Shown piece after piece: positions 1-9,100 of a DNA stretch of 33,369 nucleotides; the first letter of the stretch is position 1, and each line of letters opens with the position of its first letter. The stretch comes from Thalassotalea loyana (GTDB lineage: Bacteria; Pseudomonadota; Gammaproteobacteria; Enterobacterales; Alteromonadaceae), in the NCBI RefSeq assembly GCF_030161435.1, contig NZ_BSSV01000012.1:1-33369 (forward strand), written 5' to 3'. The notes beneath the pieces are model-generated. The model was given only the letters and a program-made list of their open reading frames with translations. It was not told the origin of the DNA and did not search any database. Position numbers and translations under genes: made by a program.

Positions 1-3000
1 TCAAGTGTTTCCGACGAATCATTTGGGAACGCATCGGCGTTGTCACCTGCGCCATCAGAATCAGTGTCTAGCCATTCAGTGCCATCGTATGGGAACGCAT
101 CGGTTTGATCGCCATATCCATCATTATCTGAATCAACGCTTTCATTTGGATCTTCAGGGAAAACATCATTTGTATCAGGCACACCATCAAAATCATGATC
201 ATAGGCATTAGACATCATACGAAGTACCGCTAAGTAGTCAGAGTCATCATCATCACCACCAAATACAACATTACCATTGTCTAAGCGAACAGCTTCAAAG
301 AAGTCAGCTTCTTCCGTATGGAGTGAGCGTGAATACCCTAGCAGATTGAAACGCGTATCTAATTGACCATCACTAGTTACTTGCACTAACTGAGTACCTT
401 CAACACCATTGATTTTAATGGTCGTTGCGATTAAGAAAGTACCATTTGACTGCTCAAATAATTTCACGGCATTGTAATCAACATCAATTTCAGTAAATGA
501 GAAATAACCTGATTCACCAAAGGTTGTATCTAGGTTAAAATCTTGGCCGTAGACAGCGATATGGACACCGTCATTACCATCAACTTTGCCGTCGTAGAGA
601 ATCGCAAAGCGACCATCATTAAGCTGAATAACATCTTCATAACGATTGCCATCAAGATCTGGTGTGAATAAACCTTCATCGCCTAGGTCAGTATTTAACA
701 CGCCTTCCGGCGTCAATTCAAAGAACCTAAGACCATTGCTAATCGTCATCGCATAAACAATGTTTCCATTATCTTGCTCAAAAATAAACCAAACACGCTC
801 GTAGTTTAATCCGGTTGAGAAATCAAATTCAAAATAGCCTTGGCCGCCAGCAAAGCTTTCATTTTTTTGGCCATCGCTGTCAATCTTTTCAACATAACCT
901 TTGCCGTCTGCGTTAGTTACGGAACTCGCGACATAGATTTCACCACTTTCCGTTTGGTAAATAACCGGATAGAAAGCTCGGCTACCTTTTACGACGAAAA
1001 TACCTGGTGTGTCTTCAGTCGAAAATAAACTGCTTGAATCAAATTGACCATCTGTAGAAATAGAAGCAAGGACCGCATCATAATCTGTGTAGGCTAGGCC
1101 AGCTAAATAACCACCATGGTTCATCTTTGTGTAACCATATATGTAGCTTCCTAAATTATTCATTGAACCGTAGTAAATACCTTGCTCGCCCCAAGATTCA
1201 TCGTAACTGCCATCAGCATTCATTTTTGCGATAACGCCAAAGTCGTCATCAAGTGGCACGTCAAAGTAGTAACCCGTAAAGAAGAACTGATTACCTTCTT
1301 GCAACATAGTGCCTAACTCGAAGTCATCATTACTACCATCAGTTAGGTTGTGATAAGCAATTTCGCCATTATTGAAATCAGTGTCTAATACCGAAACAAA
1401 GTCAGACGCATCACTCATATCAGTGCCTAGCAATAATTCATCAATATTTAAGCTACCGTCACCATCTAAATCAGCAAAGGCATCACTGCTATCTGTTGAA
1501 TCAAGGCCGTATTGCACTTCAATAGCATCGCTGATGCCATCGCCGTCATCATCAAGATCAGTATTGTTACCAATGCCATCGCCATCAGTATCAGTTGTTT
1601 CAGAGTTATCAAATGGGAAGGCATCAGTGGCATCATCAACCCCGTCACCATCATCATCTAAATCGTTGGTGTTTGTTAAACCATCACCATCAAGGTCATA
1701 GTCATTGATCATGTTAACGATATGAATGCCGAAGCCGTTCCAGTCGGAACCTGCGATTAATAAGTTACCGTCGTCTTGAATGATTAGTTTGATTGGGTCG
1801 TATTCTTGTACGTCTAAGCGAACATAACCGACTGTATTGAATTGGCTATCTAGTTCACCATTTTCAGTGAAACGTAAAACGTGGGCGTAGTCATCTGTTA
1901 CACCAGATAGAATCAATATACGGCCGTCAGCCTGCACCTGAATGTCTTGGACATTCCAAACAGAGATGCCTTCTTCAAAGTCGTTCGCAGAATAGCCATT
2001 ATCAGCGAACGTTGTATCTAGCTGACCATCAACGAGTTTTAGTACGCTCAAGCGCTCACTAACGTTTGAGGTTGTACCTGCAGCATAAACATTGCCATCA
2101 GCATCTTTTGCCAACTTAATTGAACGGGCAAACATATCGCTATCAAGCGCTAGCTCGCCAACACTGCCGAAGGTTACGTCAACATTGCCATCAACATCAA
2201 TTTTAGTTAGGTAGAAAGTGCCATCTTGCTTTCTCATCGCAAGCACTTGGCTATCGTCATCAAGCACTATTGCATCTTCAATATAGATGTAGCTACCTAG
2301 TGCTGGCGAGCCGATAGTTAAGCTACCCGCACCACCGAAGCTAGTATCTAAGGTGCCATCACTGCTGAACTTATGACCATAGTTTTGATAAGTGTACTGA
2401 CCATAAACAGTTGTACTGTCATCAGATAACGTTGAAGCAACATTAACACCGCGGATGATGAAACCATCGTCATTATCGTAAACACCATTTTCATTGAAGC
2501 TAGTATCTAGTGCGCCCGTCGCATCATACTTCGCGATAAACACTTGATTGTCTTTATCTCCCGCAACTTTAATACCGCTATCACTGGTAAGCGCTAGTTT
2601 AAAATGAGTTGCTAAACCTTCATATGATGCATAAAGAACGCCGCTTTCACCAAAATCTGTGTTAATAGCACCAGAGCTATCAACATCAACGATCACTCCA
2701 CTGTCATCATTATGATCGTTGTAATATGAACCACCAATAAGGTACAGGCCGTTATCATGTGCAATAGCATCAGTAATATATATTTCACGGTCCGCATCAT
2801 GAAGGTAAGCAGATAAAATACCGTTCAAGCCATAACTAGTAACTAGGTCACCGGCATCATCAGTGTCAGCGTTGTTACCTACGCCGTCACCGTCGGTATC
2901 ATATTGCTCTGTTGAGTCATTAGGGAAAACATCAGTATTATCACCAAGACCATCGCTATCAGAATCTAGGTATTCAGACGCATCATCATCAAATGCATCT

Positions 3001-6000
3001 TCATACGCCCAGTAGCCATCGGTATCAAAGTCACGATGTAAATTACCGCTTAGGAGTAATGCTGGGTATTGCTCTGATGTACCGAAATCCCAATTAGTTG
3101 ACGTCCAATCATCGGTATAAGCTGTGCTGCTACAATCTGCGTCATAAGGCGTTATTGGACATTTTAGCTCGTAGGAAGTGTAACCTACGCCTGAGTTATT
3201 GAACGTTGTTGATATACCGGTTGCTTCAGTATCCCAAAGAGCGTAAACAACTGATAAACTGTTCGAAGCGCTATAACCTAAAAGACCACCAGTATTGGTA
3301 TTTTGATCATCATTGGTGTTAATTGCACCAAGTGCCAACACACGAGTAAATGTGGCATCAGCGTTTAAGTCACCAGCAATACCACCAATGAGTGAATCAC
3401 CTAATTGAGTCACATCAGCGTATGAATCGGCAATTTGTGTTGAACCGTCAATATCACCAATTAAACCACCAAGAATAGTCGGTGCGATTATGCTACCTTG
3501 CGCGAATACGCGAGTTAAAACACTAGTACCTTCAATCTTACCAATTAGGCCACCAGCCACTTCTATATCGGTTTCAATACCTGCTTCATCAACAAGGGTA
3601 ATATCAACAATCGCATAACTGTCGTTAATGGTGACACTTTCAGCATCACCAATTAAGCCACCAGCAGAAGTAACCGCTTGAATTTCACCTTCAAAGCTCA
3701 CGTTATCTAGTGTGTTAGTTCCCGACAATTGACCAAACAAACCGCCGGTATCTGAGCCAGCATCTCCAGTAATAGAGATTGAGGTAATGCTACCTTGGGC
3801 ATGAACTTGGTCAGCGTCTAAGTTGTATAACCGGCCAGCAACTAAGCCACTGTCGTCATTACCAAGGATGGTACCTTGAACGTTAATATTAGTTAGGACT
3901 GCTGAATCAGAGCTGCTGTTACGTGCAATTAAAAATGCAGAATTGTTTAGGCCGGTAACGCTCGTTAGGTCACCATCAATATCAATATTAGTAACACTGA
4001 CTGTCGCGACATAACCTAATAGGGCTTGATAATCTTCATCTGGGCGATTAATAAATAAGTTACTGATCGCAAAACCATTACCCTCAAAGTGTGCAGCAAA
4101 CGGCTCGCTTTCTGTACCAATTGGCTGCCAACCTTCACCTGCGTTGTAGTAGCTTTCATCGGAAAGATCGCTATCAGCATCGGTATCGAAATCTAAATCA
4201 GTTGTTAACTCATAACCAAAACAGCCAGTGCCGTCTGTTAAACCAGCACAACCCGCGGTTACACCACTTAAACTGGTACCTGCTAAATCATCACGCATCG
4301 CATGTAACTCAGCTAATGTTGAAATTTCAATTAAACCATCGTCATCAATATCAACATCATCTTCGGCTACCGAACCTGTCGCATCATATGGATAAAGGTC
4401 TGATTCATTAGCAACGCCATCGTTATCAGCATCAGGATCAGAATTATCACCAATTAAGTCGCCGTCGGCATCAGACCATTCAGTAGAGTCATTCGGGAAA
4501 GCATCGGCATTATCACCAACACCGTCATTGTCTGAATCAGTGTTTTCTGTCGCATCATCAGGGAACGCATCTAAGGTATCAGGGGTACCGTCGTTATCTC
4601 TGTCGTGATAAACCACACCGTTAATAATTGGCGCAGGGTATTGGCTTGAAGCACCAAAATCCCAATATGCTTCATCCCAGTTTGCATAAATACCAACATT
4701 AGCAACTGGTGCTTGCAACTCAGCGGTTGTATAACCTGTACCTGATTCACTAGAGGCATTGCCACTCGCTTCGGTATCCCAATAAGATTCTGTCACAGTG
4801 CCAAGCGAAGAACCAGTTAAACCACCTTTTGTAAACGCCTGCTTAGCAGAGCCAGTTGAATAACTGTGAGTAATTGTCGATGAAGATGAACCGACACTAC
4901 CAATTAAACCACCTACAGCATTATTTGCTTCAGCCTTAGCGTGAGAGGCAACATTGGTAACATCAGAACCTGTTAGGTTACCAATAAAGCCACCACCAAC
5001 TGTGCCAGAGGTAATTACAGAACCATTCACTAAACAGTTTTCAACGCTACCATTCGCTAATTGACCTGCAAACGCGCCAGATTGACCTTGCGCTGTAATA
5101 TCAACGGTTGCTAAACACTGTGTGATATTAGCTTCATCAATCAAAGCAGCAATACCACCAGCATAAGCACCTGACTTGTTGCTAACCACTGTACCTTTGA
5201 ACGATACATTGTTCATTACGCTTGGGTTACTACCGTATAAATAGCCGACAAGACCCGCAACGTAATATCCACTTGCAGTGACTTGGCCTTCTACATGAAG
5301 GTTTTCAATCGTCGTATTTTCTGCATCACCGAATAAACCGATGCTGTCGTCATCACCTGTTAAAGAAGTATTGTTGATGAAAAGGTTTGCAATAGTGAAG
5401 TTATTACCTTCAAACGTGCCAGTAAATGGCGCGGCAAGGTTACCAATAGGTGTCCAACCTTCGCCCGTATTGTAGGTATCGTTTTCTACACCATCACCAT
5501 TTTCGTCAAAATCTAGATCGTTAACTAATTCGTAACCGCTACATGCAAGTACGTCAATGCCATTACCACAACCCGTTGTGACATCACCGCCGCCGTTATT
5601 GTATGCAGTTCCGGCTAGGTTGTTACGAATATTATTTAGCTCTACCAACGTTGAGATTTCAATCAGGCCATCACCGTCTGCATCGATATCTGAGGTATCA
5701 GCAGTGCCATCATTATCGTCATCTAAATCTGCGTTGTCGCCTGTGCCGTCATTATCATTATCAGCAGTTTCATTTGCATCATTTGGGAAAGCATCAGCAT
5801 TGTCGCCAACACCGTCACTATCTGAGTCTAAATGCTCAGTTGGATCAGCATCAAAAGCATCTTCGAAATCAAAATAGCCATCACCATCGGTATCTCTATA
5901 TGATTGGCTGTTAATCGTTAATACTGGGTGTTGGCTATCAGTGCCAAAATCCCAGTTGCTGCTCGTCCAAGTGCTATATGGATTCGTTGTACAAGCTGCA

Positions 6001-7304
6001 TCGTCAATTGCCGTTGGGCAGTTGATATCAGCTGATGCAAAACCATCACCAATATCGTTTACCGTTTGAGTGGTACCAGTTTTCTCAGTATCCCAAACAG
6101 ATGTCGTTGTAATTACTGTGTAGTTTGCGCTGTAGCCAGCTAAAGCACCTAGTGTTGAATCGTTATCGATAACACTCGAAATAGCGCCAGTCACGACCAC
6201 GTTTTCTAGTGTGATATCGTTTGACAATAAACCAACAACACCACCGGTACGAGAAACACCAGTGCTATTAACGTCGTTACCCTGAACACTTGCTGTAACC
6301 AAAACATCAGAGGCACTTGACGCTAGCGAAACTTCACCAAATATACCACCAACATTGCGATCGCCACTGATAGAACCTGCAACAACAACTCTTTCGATCG
6401 TAGAGCTGTCTTGAGCATCACCGGTAATACCACCAATGTAATCATTCGCGGCATCGATGTTGACGTAGGCAAAGCTATCAGAAACATTAATTTCATCAGC
6501 ATAACCAATGAAGCCACCCACTTCTTCATCACCGGTAAGAGAGGCGCGAACACTTGAATTGCTAATGTTTACGGCATAGGTTGAATAGCCAATATAACCG
6601 CCGATTCTGTCGAACGTAGAGCTAATATCAACGTCAACATGCACATTGTCGATATGACCTGTTTGTGAAAAGTCACCCACTAACGCACCAAGCTCACCAT
6701 CACCATTTAACGTACCTGTGATAATGATATTTTCGAAATAGCTGGTACCTGTATACTCAGTTTTACCCGCTAAAATACCTGATTCTGAACGGCCTGTTAT
6801 GTTTGCGTTAAGAATCGATAAATTTTTGATTGTTACGCCATTGATGATTCGAAATAGCGCGGTTCTATCGGCAGTTTTATTAATTGTTAGATTTGAAATG
6901 CTGTGGCCATTACCGTCAAATGTGCCGCTAAAGCGTTCAATACGGGTAAAACCATCGCCACCGTTCCAGTAGCTATCATCAGTTAAATCGCCATTGCCAT
7001 TTTCATCAAAATCTAAATCAGCGGTTAGCTCATAACCAAAACAGGCCAGTACGTCGTCGTCGTTACCACAACCCGTTGCGTCATCACCGCCGCCATCATT
7101 GTATGCTGTGCCATATTCGTTGTTACGAATATTATTAAATTCAGCAAGGGTGGAAATTTCGATTAAACCGTCGCCATCATCATCAACGTCAACGCTATCT
7201 ATAACGCCATCGTTGTCTGAGTCGACATCGGTTGCCTGTGCATAGTTGGAATAACTAGCGACTCCTAGAGATAAAAATAGAGAAAAAAGATAATTAAATT
7301 GCAT
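1..7304 (-). CDS. Giant exported surface protein with GLUG-type modules, TSP3-like calcium repeats and delta-60-type repeats (C-terminus cut by window edge)
   Basis: One frame stays open from an ATG at 7304 to the left edge, giving at least 2434 codons with no stop before the edge. Residues 1-24 form a Sec signal peptide (hydrophobic core, then NYAQA before TDVDSD). Three related modules of about 450-500 residues follow (about 35-535, 536-985, 986-1478). Each opens with DGDGLIEIST, has a Cys pair before GYEL and DLDFD, then GLUG-like GGLIG/GGIAG repeats, and ends near YPAL and Asp-rich ADAFPND segments that resemble thrombospondin type 3 calcium sites. Residues about 1490-1870 and 1960-2355 carry LDTSFG-type delta-60 repeats, separated and followed by more Asp-rich repeats. 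The family suggests a secreted or surface-bound adhesin-like protein; the ligand is unknown. The anchoring end lies outside the window. It starts 95 bp after the MscS gene and could be co-transcribed with it or have its own promoter. Confidence 0.85.
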   Translation of the reverse strand, partial: MQFNYLFSLFLSLGVASYSNYAQATDVDSDNDGVIDSVDVDDDGDGLIEISTLAEFNNIRNNEYGTAYNDGGGDDATGCGNDDDVLACFGYELTADLDFDENGNGDLTDDSYWNGGDGFTRIERFSGTFDGNGHSISNLTINKTADRTALFRIINGVTIKNLSILNANITGRSESGILAGKTEYTGTSYFENIIITGTLNGDGELGALVGDFSQTGHIDNVHVDVDISSTFDRIGGYIGYSTYAVNISNSSVRASLTGDEEVGGFIGYADEINVSDSFAYVNIDAANDYIGGITGDAQDSSTIERVVVAGSISGDRNVGGIFGEVSLASSASDVLVTASVQGNDVNSTGVSRTGGVVGLLSNDITLENVVVTGAISSVIDNDSTLGALAGYSANYTVITTTSVWDTEKTGTTQTVNDIGDGFASADINCPTAIDDAACTTNPYSTWTSSNWDFGTDSQHPVLTINSQSYRDTDGDGYFDFEDAFDADPTEHLDSDSDGVGDNADAFPNDANETADNDNDGTGDNADLDDDNDGTADTSDIDADGDGLIEISTLVELNNIRNNLAGTAYNNGGGDVTTGCGNGIDVLACSGYELVNDLDFDENGDGVENDTYNTGEGWTPIGNLAAPFTGTFEGNNFTIANLFINNTSLTGDDDSIGLFGDAENTTIENLHVEGQVTASGYYVAGLVGYLYGSNPSVMNNVSFKGTVVSNKSGAYAGGIAALIDEANITQCLATVDITAQGQSGAFAGQLANGSVENCLVNGSVITSGTVGGGFIGNLTGSDVTNVASHAKAEANNAVGGLIGSVGSSSSTITHSYSTGSAKQAFTKGGLTGSSLGTVTESYWDTEASGNASSESGTGYTTAELQAPVANVGIYANWDEAYWDFGASSQYPAPIINGVVYHDRDNDGTPDTLDAFPDDATENTDSDNDGVGDNADAFPNDSTEWSDADGDLIGDNSDPDADNDGVANESDLYPYDATGSVAEDDVDIDDDGLIEISTLAELHAMRDDLAGTSLSGVTAGCAGLTDGTGCFGYELTTDLDFDTDADSDLSDESYYNAGEGWQPIGTESEPFAAHFEGNGFAISNLFINRPDEDYQALLGYVATVSVTNIDIDGDLTSVTGLNNSAFLIARNSSSDSAVLTNINVQGTILGNDDSGLVAGRLYNLDADQVHAQGSITSISITGDAGSDTGGLFGQLSGTNTLDNVSFEGEIQAVTSAGGLIGDAESVTINDSYAIVDITLVDEAGIETDIEVAGGLIGKIEGTSVLTRVFAQGSIIAPTILGGLIGDIDGSTQIADSYADVTQLGDSLIGGIAGDLNADATFTRVLALGAINTNDDQNTNTGGLLGYSASNSLSVVYALWDTEATGISTTFNNSGVGYTSYELKCPITPYDADCSSTAYTDDWTSTNWDFGTSEQYPALLLSGNLHRDFDTDGYWAYEDAFDDDASEYLDSDSDGLGDNTDVFPNDSTEQYDTDGDGVGNNADTDDAGDLVTSYGLNGILSAYLHDADREIYITDAIAHDNGLYLIGGSYYNDHNDDSGVIVDVDSSGAINTDFGESGVLYASYEGLATHFKLALTSDSGIKVAGDKDNQVFIAKYDATGALDTSFNENGVYDNDDGFIIRGVNVASTLSDDSTTVYGQYTYQNYGHKFSSDGTLDTSFGGAGSLTIGSPALGSYIYIEDAIVLDDDSQVLAMRKQDGTFYLTKIDVDGNVDVTFGSVGELALDSDMFARSIKLAKDADGNVYAAGTTSNVSERLSVLKLVDGQLDTTFADNGYSANDFEEGISVWNVQDIQVQADGRILILSGVTDDYAHVLRFTENGELDSQFNTVGYVRLDVQEYDPIKLIIQDDGNLLIAGSDWNGFGIHIVNMINDYDLDGDGLTNTNDLDDDGDGVDDATDAFPFDNSETTDTDGDGIGNNTDLDDDGDGISDAIEVQYGLDSTDSSDAFADLDGDGSLNIDELLLGTDMSDASDFVSVLDTDFNNGEIAYHNLTDGSNDDFELGTMLQEGNQFFFTGYYFDVPLDDDFGVIAKMNADGSYDESWGEQGIYYGSMNNLGSYIYGYTKMNHGGYLAGLAYTDYDAVLASISTDGQFDSSSLFSTEDTPGIFVVKGSRAFYPVIYQTESGEIYVASSVTNADGKGYVEKIDSDGQKNESFAGGQGYFEFDFSTGLNYERVWFIFEQDNGNIVYAMTISNGLRFFELTPEGVLNTDLGDEGLFTPDLDGNRYEDVIQLNDGRFAILYDGKVDGNDGVHIAVYGQDFNLDTTFGESGYFSFTEIDVDYNAVKLFEQSNGTFLIATTIKINGVEGTQLVQVTSDGQLDTRFNLLGYSRSLHTEEADFFEAVRLDNGNVVFGGDDDDSDYLAVLRMMSNAYDHDFDGVPDTNDVFPEDPNESVDSDNDGYGDQTDAFPYDGTEWLDTDSDGAGDNADAFPNDSSETL

Positions 7305-7399
7305 ACAAACACCAAACTACAGACGAAACTCCACCTGCAGTATGGTAATGGGAAAATAAGGAATAAATATGGAGATGGACTAACTGTTGACCAAAATAG

Positions 7400-8968
7400 T
7401 TATTTATCTTTTGACAAATAAAGCGTTTGAGATGGAAATGCGAAGCCACTATTGTTCGCTTCAATAACGCCGCTAAAACTCATTAGAATATTCTCTTTAC
7501 GTTCCAAAAACACATCATAATCGCCTGCATAAACGTAGCATAACACTTCAACATCGAGTGAAGACGCTCCGAATGCGATGAATCTAACTCTTTGATTGTC
7601 ACTCGCAACATATTTATTGTTCTTAATGTTTTGCCTCAATATTTGTAAAATATTTTCCAGGTCATCCATCGACGTTTCATAGCGTAAATTCAAAATAGCC
7701 TTAAGCAAATACTTTCTTCGCAACGCATAGTTTTCTATCCGCTCGCTCGATAACATGCCATTAGGAATGGACACGAGCGTATCTTCTCGTGTTCTAATGC
7801 GTGTCGATCGTAATCCGATATTTTCAACGGTACCTAGCATGTCACCTATTCGACAAAAATCTCCAACTCGGATCGGCTGATCAATGATAATAATGATGCT
7901 TCCAACCAAGTTTTCTATCGCCTTTTGAGCACCGAGGGCGAGCGCTATACCCCCTATACCTAATGCGGCTAACCCTGTAGTAACATCAATGCCAAGGTTA
8001 TTTAGCAGTAAAATAACCGATAAAATAAGCAAAACAGCTTTAGCTGTGGCTTTGAAAAAAATGACAATCGACAAACCCGCAACTTGGTTTTTGCTGCGAA
8101 GAAGTTTTTCGCCGCGAGTAGATAAGTTCTCTATCAATGACCAAACAAACAGAAAAACTGCCACCCAAAATGCAGTGACGGTTATTGCACTCATATCTTG
8201 GCGAATAATGATGGAGATTCCTAAGCTGCGTTCCAATGCAACAAAAAGAAAAATAGCGAAGATAATACCAAGAGGCAAAGATAGTGCATTTAACACCTGA
8301 CTTCTGCGAGAGTCTGCGTTTCGCTTGGACGCGAATTTAGCTAATTGACGAATACTCAGTGTGACTAAGCGGCATGCTAAACCACTAAATACCAATAACA
8401 CAATAACGCTTAACCACTGTCCAATAGGAGCGCCTCTGAAATTTGTCTCAATCAAAGGCTTTGGCAGTATTTGATTGATTGTCGATTCACCAAGATTAAG
8501 GGAGATACTGTACAGGCCTTTTATGGTGTCTTGTGAAACAAGCCATGTTTTTTCACCTGAGCTATCTTCAATTAATTGCAGAGTTATCGCTACAGATTGT
8601 CCACCAACTTTTACATTACCAACCTTTTCGAATTGTTTATCAAGTCCTGTTTCATCAGCTCCACTCGGCAAGTTAGATATAAGTCCTACTGGCATTAGCG
8701 TGCCATGGTTATCAAGCAAATAGCCAAGCTTATCAACAACACGACTAATTTCCTGCCGAGTAAGTGTTTTACTTTCTCGAGTATCAAGTTGTGCCCTAAT
8801 GTTTTTCGCTGATGCTTCGGATACTGCTGACAATAGTGACTGGACTGTTTTTCTGGGCGTGGATTCGTCAACAATCGTTGGGGTGCTGGCAGGTGCTGGT
8901 AAAACACTTTGCGCCATGACAATAGATGGATACCACAACCCTAAAAATATTAAGAAAATATTTCTCAT
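7400..8968 (-). CDS. MscS-family mechanosensitive ion channel with periplasmic N-terminal domain
   Basis: This 522-residue protein probably opens under membrane tension to release solutes during osmotic downshock. A signal peptide (cleavage near VMA-QS, residue 19) precedes a periplasmic domain of about 160 residues. Membrane segments follow near 184-206, 231-249, 264-285 and 308-325. The pore helix and MscS beta domain start near 330, with the hallmark glycine/alanine-rich helix (GIGGIALALGAQKA), then DQPIRVGD, GTVENIGLRSTRIRT and SIPNG. It is longer than E. coli MscS (286 residues) and belongs to the medium-sized class with an added periplasmic domain. The ATG at 8968 has AGGGA about 7 bases upstream. 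It lies 132 bp after the kinase gene and no convincing terminator separates them, so read-through from the stressosome operon is possible. The family is certain; the exact subtype and gating signal are not. Confidence 0.93.
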   Translation of the reverse strand: MRNIFLIFLGLWYPSIVMAQSVLPAPASTPTIVDESTPRKTVQSLLSAVSEASAKNIRAQLDTRESKTLTRQEISRVVDKLGYLLDNHGTLMPVGLISNLPSGADETGLDKQFEKVGNVKVGGQSVAITLQLIEDSSGEKTWLVSQDTIKGLYSISLNLGESTINQILPKPLIETNFRGAPIGQWLSVIVLLVFSGLACRLVTLSIRQLAKFASKRNADSRRSQVLNALSLPLGIIFAIFLFVALERSLGISIIIRQDMSAITVTAFWVAVFLFVWSLIENLSTRGEKLLRSKNQVAGLSIVIFFKATAKAVLLILSVILLLNNLGIDVTTGLAALGIGGIALALGAQKAIENLVGSIIIIIDQPIRVGDFCRIGDMLGTVENIGLRSTRIRTREDTLVSIPNGMLSSERIENYALRRKYLLKAILNLRYETSMDDLENILQILRQNIKNNKYVASDNQRVRFIAFGASSLDVEVLCYVYAGDYDVFLERKENILMSFSGVIEANNSGFAFPSQTLYLSKDK

Positions 8969-9100
8969 ACTTCAGTCCCTGCAAATGCTTGTTGTCGTTT
9001 TCATTTATAGCCGTATTCATTGATTACGATATTGCGAGCGGCATCGATCAAGCAAGTTAATACCTTATATAATTTGCGCTAACGAAGACTTGCCTGTCTT

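Noticed and set aside
1372-1701. Plus-strand frame of 109 codons rich in Ser and Pro, and the minus-strand frame inside it
   Set aside because: Both are out-of-frame readings of calcium-repeat codons in the real minus-strand gene, which is open throughout this stretch.
4091-5914. Open frames on the plus strand (such as 4091-4411, 5557-5877 and 5603-5914) opposite the giant left-hand gene
   Set aside because: They are low-complexity His/Gln/Ser-rich shadows of the Asp-rich repeats on the minus strand and lack ribosome sites.
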